Assembly: GCA_004151065.3 (NCBI GenBank)
Contig: NWUY0304493629.1
Location: 1-36,778, forward strand
Length of the DNA: 36,778 nt
DNA from: Larix sibirica
Taxonomy: Eukaryota; Streptophyta; Pinopsida; Pinales; Pinaceae
Reading direction: 5' to 3'
Of this stretch, positions 31,261-36,778 are shown piece after piece. The notes beneath the pieces are model-generated. The model did not search any database, was not told the origin of the DNA, and worked only from the letters and a program-made list of their open reading frames with translations. Every line of letters starts with the position of its first letter. The first letter of the stretch is position 1. Made by a program: the position numbers and the translations under genes.

Positions 31261-31740
31261 TAGCACCACAAGGAGAGCCGGATTTCACTCACTCGGATCT
31301 ATGTTTATTTATCGCAGTCCTACCTATCTTTCCTTCGTCAAATCGCTTTTTAGCTACGGTAGGGGGTTTCAAAAAATGGTTTCCCCCTCGCATCGTCAGA
31401 AGCCGCCGAACACGCGCCCGCCTCAGCAGAAGTGGAACACGCCTCCGCCTCAGCAGAAGATGAAACGAAGCCAGCGAGCGGAAGCGAGCGGGTAGAACGG
31501 TCATACATATTCTTTTGCCAGATTACCGGCATTATATTGTAATTATGCGGAAATATCTGCTGAAGATACGGAAAAATCAATGGAAATATCTGCCTGCTTA
31601 TGTCTGCCAGATCCGCGGAAATATCTGCTGCTGGTCGGGTCAGTCAAAGACATTTTGGAATAGTTAAGGAACCTTCCTAACCTTCAAGCCTAACCAGACA
31701 TAAAGGCTTGCCTTCCTAACCTTCAAGAAGTACGGTAAAA
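31261..31740 (+). repeat. Mixed short repeats
   Basis: GCCTCAGCAGAAG occurs at 31408-31420 and 31438-31450. GGAAATATCTGC occurs three times between 31549 and 31634, two of them as GCGGAAATATCTGCTG. CCTTCCTAACCTTCAAG is repeated exactly at 31672-31688 and 31711-31727. Bases 31275-31315 match the dispersed repeat at 2249-2288. Confidence 0.75.
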
Positions 31741-33599
31741 AAAATTAAAGACGTGGGGATTCATTCGGGTAATCGCTCGGGTAGAGGTCCTGTGCTGCAG
31801 GGAATCGAAGGTGTCGACGCAGGAATAAGGAAGTAGGATTTATGCTTTAGGCATTTATCGATCGACGCCCGAACAAAACCATAATGAATTTCGTAGATGA
31901 GAGAATGCCGATGAGTCAAATCAGGCAGCAGCTACGCTATTCTCGCCTTAAAAATAGATATTTACTTCCTTGTCCTCCTACGTCGAACAAGCCCAATCCT
32001 TAATTTTGATATTTTCTTTTATTTAGAACCGAACCTTGGGGCGGGAACACTAATTAGGGAGCTAGTGGAGTTATTCAAAAAGCCAGTTGACTAAGGACAA
32101 AAGCGAGTTCGCTACGCCCCTTATGGATGATCTCATATGCCTCGGAAACTGGAAACACCCAACCTGGTGTCTAAATATGCAAGGAAATCTTATTGCCGCG
32201 CACCTCCTTTTTTGCTTCTTAAGAAACCCACCTTTCGAGCCAGGGATAGATTATTTCTCGCATAGGAAGGATATTCTTGAGACCTTAACCTTTAGGATCA
32301 TATTGGGCGCCCGAGATATATTTCTTATTTATTTATACAACCTTATCGGGCGGGCTTTTATTGCCTTAATTTTAGTGCTTTTAGTGCTGGAAGTAAAGTC
32401 TTCAATCCACCACAACTTTTTATGAATAAACCTCTGTTGCCAATTAGTTGGTCCCTCCCCTCTATAGCTAGCTCTTTATTACTTCCTGCCAGCCTTTACT
32501 TTGGGTTTATAAAACTAGAACCCCGAGTTACCCATGCCATGAACTTTCAGCTTGGGTTGATTGAACCACAGCCTCTTGCTCCCCATTAGAGATTGCTGGA
32601 TGCCATGGATGTATGGTCGTCTTACTTATTTATTTATTTAGGGCATGCTTTTATATCTTGCTTTAGGAACAAAGTGGCTGTAAATCATCAATTTAGCTAA
32701 TGAAAATGCGGGTTTTAAACCCCCGTGGACAATATGCTTCCGAACCCCCTCAACACGAGGAATTTTTTTTATTATATGAAATGTGTGTTTGGAAACGTTT
32801 CTCGGATCGACCGGAACAAACCGGGTACCCACCTATTCTGTTTGCCACCCTTTACTGGCTCACTTACCAAACTTAGTTATTGTACGCGTTTCCAAACCAC
32901 TTGCTTGAGGCATGAAATGTTGGGAACACTCTTTATCTTGTTGGGAGGCTGGGCCTTCACCCGGCCAAATACGACAATTGATTCATTCAAACAGCGCCCA
33001 CAAAACCCAGCTACGTTTAGTGCTTCCAGAATCTACTTCATCACTCCGTGCCTTATTGCTTGGAAGGAGGACCTGCTTATGCCTACTGGATAAATGTCAG
33101 TTCGACCTACTGCTACCAACAACCTTGACTGTTAACCACCCACCCTTCTATACTTACGTGATTGGACGTGTTGAGTACGCACTTAGACCAGGACTATTAC
33201 CTTTTGAATGAAGCTGGAAGTATGAATTTAAGGACCTACAGCAACCAACACCAACAACCTTTCGTCAACCCTTGCTTGATAGAATAGAACGGCTGCTCTA
33301 TTATGTTAACTTAGACCATTGTACGGGCCTTTTAATACACTTACTGTAGGCAAGAATTGTCGTAGCCAAGCAGCACTATTGATCTTTTCGAGGGTACGAG
33401 GACGAATTAGCTTCACCCCTAGATACGATTGATTAATTTAGACAGCCAGCATTGCTAGTATAGATATGCTTTCATTTTAGTTAGTGCCTGCCTGCTACTA
33501 AACACCTTTTACTAATCACCTTACTACTTACCTTTTTTATGTCCCAAACAGCAGAGCAGTGTTCACTGACTTCCCATAGAGCCCCCCTTCCAGACAGCA
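31741..33599. other. Spacer with two unrecognised open frames
   Basis: Bases 31968-31992 match the repeat at 2156-2182. Two plus-strand frames are relatively long. One at 32087-32425 (112 codons) has a hydrophobic stretch, IFLIYLYNLIGRAFIALILV, near its end that could span a membrane. The other, at 32725-33093 (122 codons), is rich in Phe, Thr and Cys. Neither shows a known family. Both could be chance in this moderate-GC DNA, and they have no conserved neighbours. Confidence 0.3.
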
Positions 33600-34420
33600 T
33601 TCACTGGAATCACACTTACTTAATTAAGTTGCTGGGGACCAACCACTATTACTAGTTGTTCCGGCCGAGCAGCCGATACGATACAATTCAGGAATCATAC
33701 CCCCTACCCGCCTTTCAGTTAATGCCTCCATCTAATAGTTTACCACCTTGAAGACCTAGACCTGTTAACCCTAGACCACTTGGATGAATGAAGTGCTTAG
33801 GAAATACTGCTATAGAACCGGGATTCAAGGCACGGCATGGCATGAAACTACCTTACCCTTATACCCTTACTTTTGTGTTACCATAAAACCTGCTTACCTT
33901 AATAATCTAGACCTGTTAGCAGCCCTATCACACTGAATGAATGAATCGCTTAGGAGGGACAGCTATAGAACCGGGATCGGATTAAACTACTGACTAGCCC
34001 TTTACTTAACTGGTTCTTAAAACCTATTGCTTTAGCCAGGAATCATCGGAGCGGGGATACAGCACTAGGATATTGTTGACTCTTCTTTAACCTACCTCAC
34101 TTGGTCCCACATATTAACTTCTGGTACCACTATGAACTCTTGTCCCGGCCCGGAGACTAGTTAGGAATTATCAAAGCAGTCCTAGGAAGAAAGAGACCTC
34201 AGAGCCTTTCCTTTTAGGACCTGCTCAACACTCTTTTTATTTACCCAACCATCTATAGAACTTACCCCACTTATTTATCATCTCTTGCTTTAGCCATAAA
34301 TGTGGGGGTACAGCACTAGGATATGAACCCTTTATTTATCCTATCTTCCCTTATTAATTTGGGCACCACATATTATCTATTGGTTTGGCCGAGCGAGCCT
34401 TGCCAATACGATTCTTAAAT
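33600..34420 (-). repeat. M1-M2 dispersed repeat, cluster III (inverted)
   Basis: On the minus strand M1 cores with CCTAAGCACTTCATTCATCC and CCTAAGCGATTCATTCATTC lie at about 33801-33782 and 33954-33935, each preceded by CCCGGTTCTATAGC. Weaker GTGCTGTA(C/T)CCCC variants lie at about 34317 and 34067. M2 variants (GCTCGGCCGGAACAA with TAATAGTGGT; GCAAGGCTCGCTCGGCC with TAATATGTGGT) lie at about 33680-33640 and 34408-34366. The order is the same as in clusters I and II, but inverted. Confidence 0.65.
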
Positions 34421-35195
34421 TATATTTGAACCCACTGCATTCTAAGAATAAACCTACCTTCCTTTCTTTTAATGCTTCTACCGTTACCCACCATACTATC
34501 TAGACTTGTCTTCTACCTATACTACTTTATAAATGAATTGCTTTGTGGCTACAGTTACCTCTTCTTATCAGGACGGCATTACACAACCTTTGCTTTAGTG
34601 GTTCCACACAACCTGCCCACCTTACCATTCGGCCTTATTCAAATTGTTGACCCGTTCTGCTCCGCACCTACCGCCTTACCATTCGACCTTATCCCGTTTA
34701 CCACCGGCACTGCCTTACCTTTTTCAATTGCCTTCCCCTACTGAGAGAGAGCCTTACCCTTCCCTACCGAGTAGGATTGTCTTACTCTACCGATATTCCC
34801 TTACCAGAGGACTTTTAGTCCCTCTACTTGCTTTCATTTCTGTTAGATAGTTAAGTTGTGGGATCCTCGGATCGGAACTGCGTGTGGAAACTTTACCCTA
34901 TGGATTCAGACAGAACTGATGGATTAGATCAGATCAGATTATTGCGTGGGGTGAGGCACTTACTTGAATATTAACCTTTTACTATGCTGTTTTACTCTTA
35001 CCAACACCTACTTCACCAACCTATATTTACTTCCGCCTTACTTAGACTTACAGCATTGGATCCGCATGGAAGAAGGGCTGCTTCACATAGAGCATTGTTT
35101 GACGGGCAGACTACATTGCTAGGAGATGTGGGTGGATCCCTCAGTTCATACCCGAGAGTGTTTGTTAGGTCACCGATTAGTAGTGATTGATTTCT
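34421..35195. other. Spacer
   Basis: No gene recognised. A CT-rich stretch at 34640-34800 repeats CCTTACCATTCG(G/A)CCTTAT (34620-34638 and 34675-34693). Confidence 0.45.
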
Positions 35196-35720
35196 TTATT
35201 GCTTAGATTGATAGCCGGCATATTCGGGGGTGGGGCGGTCCCACGGACAACAGAAATCATCTACCGAATGACACATCCACCAAGCCATAGGTCTTTCATT
35301 CTCGATAGCCGGTAGTTGATGCAATCCAAGAAGTCTTAGTTGATCCCAAGAGTCGATGCAGTCGATGCTGGTACTCAATCCCAAGAGTTGATGCCAGTCA
35401 TAGCTGGGATGGGATACTCGGATACTTCGATGGGCCACTCGGACGGGCTCCCGGGCTCGGTTTGGCTGCTCGGGCTACTCGGCTTAGCTTATAGGATTTT
35501 TTCCCCGGATACCCGGCTGGGATACTCTACTTGACTTGGCTTGATAGCCTGCCAGTCACCATAGGGCAACCACATAGCTCTAGACATGCATGGTACGGGA
35601 CGGGAAGAAGGTACGAGACCAAGTGATTGAGTCACAGCCATTGGGTTCATAGCCGAGAGACCATCATTGCCAGCCAATAGCCCATCAGTCCCACACGGTC
35701 AATGCCAGTCCGCCAAGTTC
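35196..35720. repeat. Degenerate GATGC/ACTCGG repeats
   Basis: Plus-strand ATCCCAAGAGT(C/T)GATGC occurs at 35342-35357 and 35378-35393. (A/G)CTCGG variants crowd 35413-35482. On the lower half AGCC(A/G)ATAGCCCATCAGTCCC-type segments recur. No gene seen. Confidence 0.55.
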
Positions 35721-36686
35721 CCATCAGACCATTATAAAAGGATTCGTTCAACTATTCCCCGTTCGTCATATCCGAAAGAATAGGAGACCCCATCATGCGC
35801 TCCATACAATTGAATGGCTATAGGTTTTGCTAGAGTGAGTCACCTAGCTCGTGGGTGGGGCAAGGGGCCGGACGAAGAAAATGACTATTTGCAGTGAACT
35901 ACTATGTATAGGACAGAGCTATTTGCAGTTATACCTTCATGCCAAGAGCAAGTTACTGCAGCTTGTTATATACAATTAACCAGGTGAGGATCATACGCCA
36001 TACACATGGAGACACTCAGGGAAAGGGGCTAGAGCTTGTATTCCGATAGGGGCTAGATAAAGACATTCAGGTCAGGGAGGTTTAGCCTTTCAGGGAGGTC
36101 AGGTAGTGCCCAGCGGGAGGTGCATCCATTCCCCTAACTCAAACATTGCAGCCAAGTTGACAAAAGACGGGAGAGATTGAGCCAAGTTATTGAATTCCTC
36201 TGTGGTTATGCCCTTGCACCCAGGCCCACTTCAGTAGTGATGTAGCCCCACCAGTTTGAGGTGGTCGGTAGCACCCAGTTCCCAAACTCCTTCCTCCAAA
36301 CACTCCAAGTAGAGATAAAGGCAAGTGAAAAAAGAAAGCTAATTTATATACCCTACCTTAGAGCTTTCACTTGGCTTGAACTCCATCTTTCTCTGAACCT
36401 TTTATTACCTCCTTCACCCCCATGCATGGGTACAACCATTTCTCTTTCTTTTTGAAATAATGGCACAACAACAACGGTTAGTTTCCCAAGTTTCCAAATG
36501 TAAGGTGCCGATGTCTTCTTGGAGTGGAATCGATGTACGATTTGACTTAGCACCTGCTTTTGGTTTCACATGCCTTACAGAGGGAGATTGAAGGAGGAGC
36601 CTTTAGCCCCAGAAGTCTCTTTCATTTTTAGCCTTAGCCTGGTACCTCTCAACAGCAGAGGAAGCCTTCAACCTTTTTACATTCAT
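35721..36686. other. Spacer
   Basis: No gene recognised. TCAGGGAGGT occurs at 36074-36083 and 36090-36099. CTATTTGCAGT occurs at 35885-35895 and 35929-35939. Confidence 0.45.
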
Positions 36687-36778
36687 CCTTGCTCTCCTAA
36701 TGTCAAGCAAGCTTTTCCTTGCCCTCCCTTTGGTCAAGCAAGCCTTTCCTTGCCCTCCCTTTGGTCAAGCAAGCCTTT
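36687..36778 (+). repeat. 31-base tandem array, three units, cut by window end
   Basis: Unit 1 (36687-36716) is diverged. Units 2 (36717-36747) and 3 (36748-36778) are identical 31-mers: CCTTGCCCTCCCTTTGG then TCAAGCAAGCCTTT. The array may continue past the window edge. The same 31-mer stands alone at 1433-1463 and inverted at 16568-16598. Confidence 0.9.

Noticed and set aside
31242-31580. Four overlapping frames of 64-76 codons on both strands
   Set aside because: They sit on a short Glu/Ala/Arg-coding tandem repeat, and none has independent support.
36687-36778. Possible CRISPR array
   Set aside because: Units abut directly with no spacers, and no cas genes are present; it is a plain tandem repeat.
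36561-36778. Bpu element of Cycas mitochondria
   Set aside because: The 31-base unit lacks the Bpu10I site (CCTNAGC) that defines Bpu elements; only the flanking AAGG is shared.
1-36778. Standard mitochondrial genes, group II introns, tRNA or rRNA
   Set aside because: I looked for conserved exon starts, intron domain V patterns and T-loop signatures by eye and found none that hold up; a covariance-model search would be decisive.

Overview
The window looks like gene-poor, repeat-rich plant DNA with many decayed LTR retrotransposon fragments. My best reading is intergenic DNA of a large plant mitochondrial genome, possibly a gymnosperm. The retroelement fragments are truncated, with no matching partner fragments in the window. 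The rest is a patchwork of short, diverged repeats with moderate GC. I could find no tRNA, rRNA, group II intron core or standard mitochondrial protein exon, so the organelle assignment is an inference and nuclear DNA remains possible.

Layout. Bases 1-2560 are spacer with several diverged repeat families. Bases 2520-3720 hold a minus-strand Ty3/gypsy gag-protease remnant (element B). Bases about 3900-7960 form an AT-rich, strikingly CpG-poor block holding a plus-strand Ty3/gypsy remnant (element A, gag to RNase H). Bases 8180-12510 are low-complexity and degenerate repeats. Bases 12880-14119 hold a minus-strand, frame-broken reading frame of roughly 400 codons that I do not recognise; it looks like a structural (gag, capsid or nucleocapsid type) protein and is the least explained item. 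Bases 14640-16460 are a second minus-strand gypsy gag-protease (element C). Bases 17197-19612 are a minus-strand Ty1/copia remnant (element E) that keeps integrase, RT, RNase H, polypurine tract and one LTR. Bases 20960-22140 are CTA/CTG-rich low complexity. Bases 23630-26260 are tandem and dispersed repeats. Bases 27035-28900 hold a plus-strand gypsy gag-protease (element D). The remainder is spacer with many short direct repeats, ending in three tandem copies of a 31-base unit.

No set of genes works together here. All retroelement reading frames have stops or frameshifts, and several key residues are substituted: RT YLHY in A and YVDN in E, first protease Asp replaced in C and D, zinc-knuckle ligands lost in A and D. 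Two things may be new. One is a two-module repeat family (called M1-M2 here) present in three distant clusters and both orientations, including a diverged tandem pair with a period of about 360 bases. The other is the unknown protein remnant at 12880-14119.
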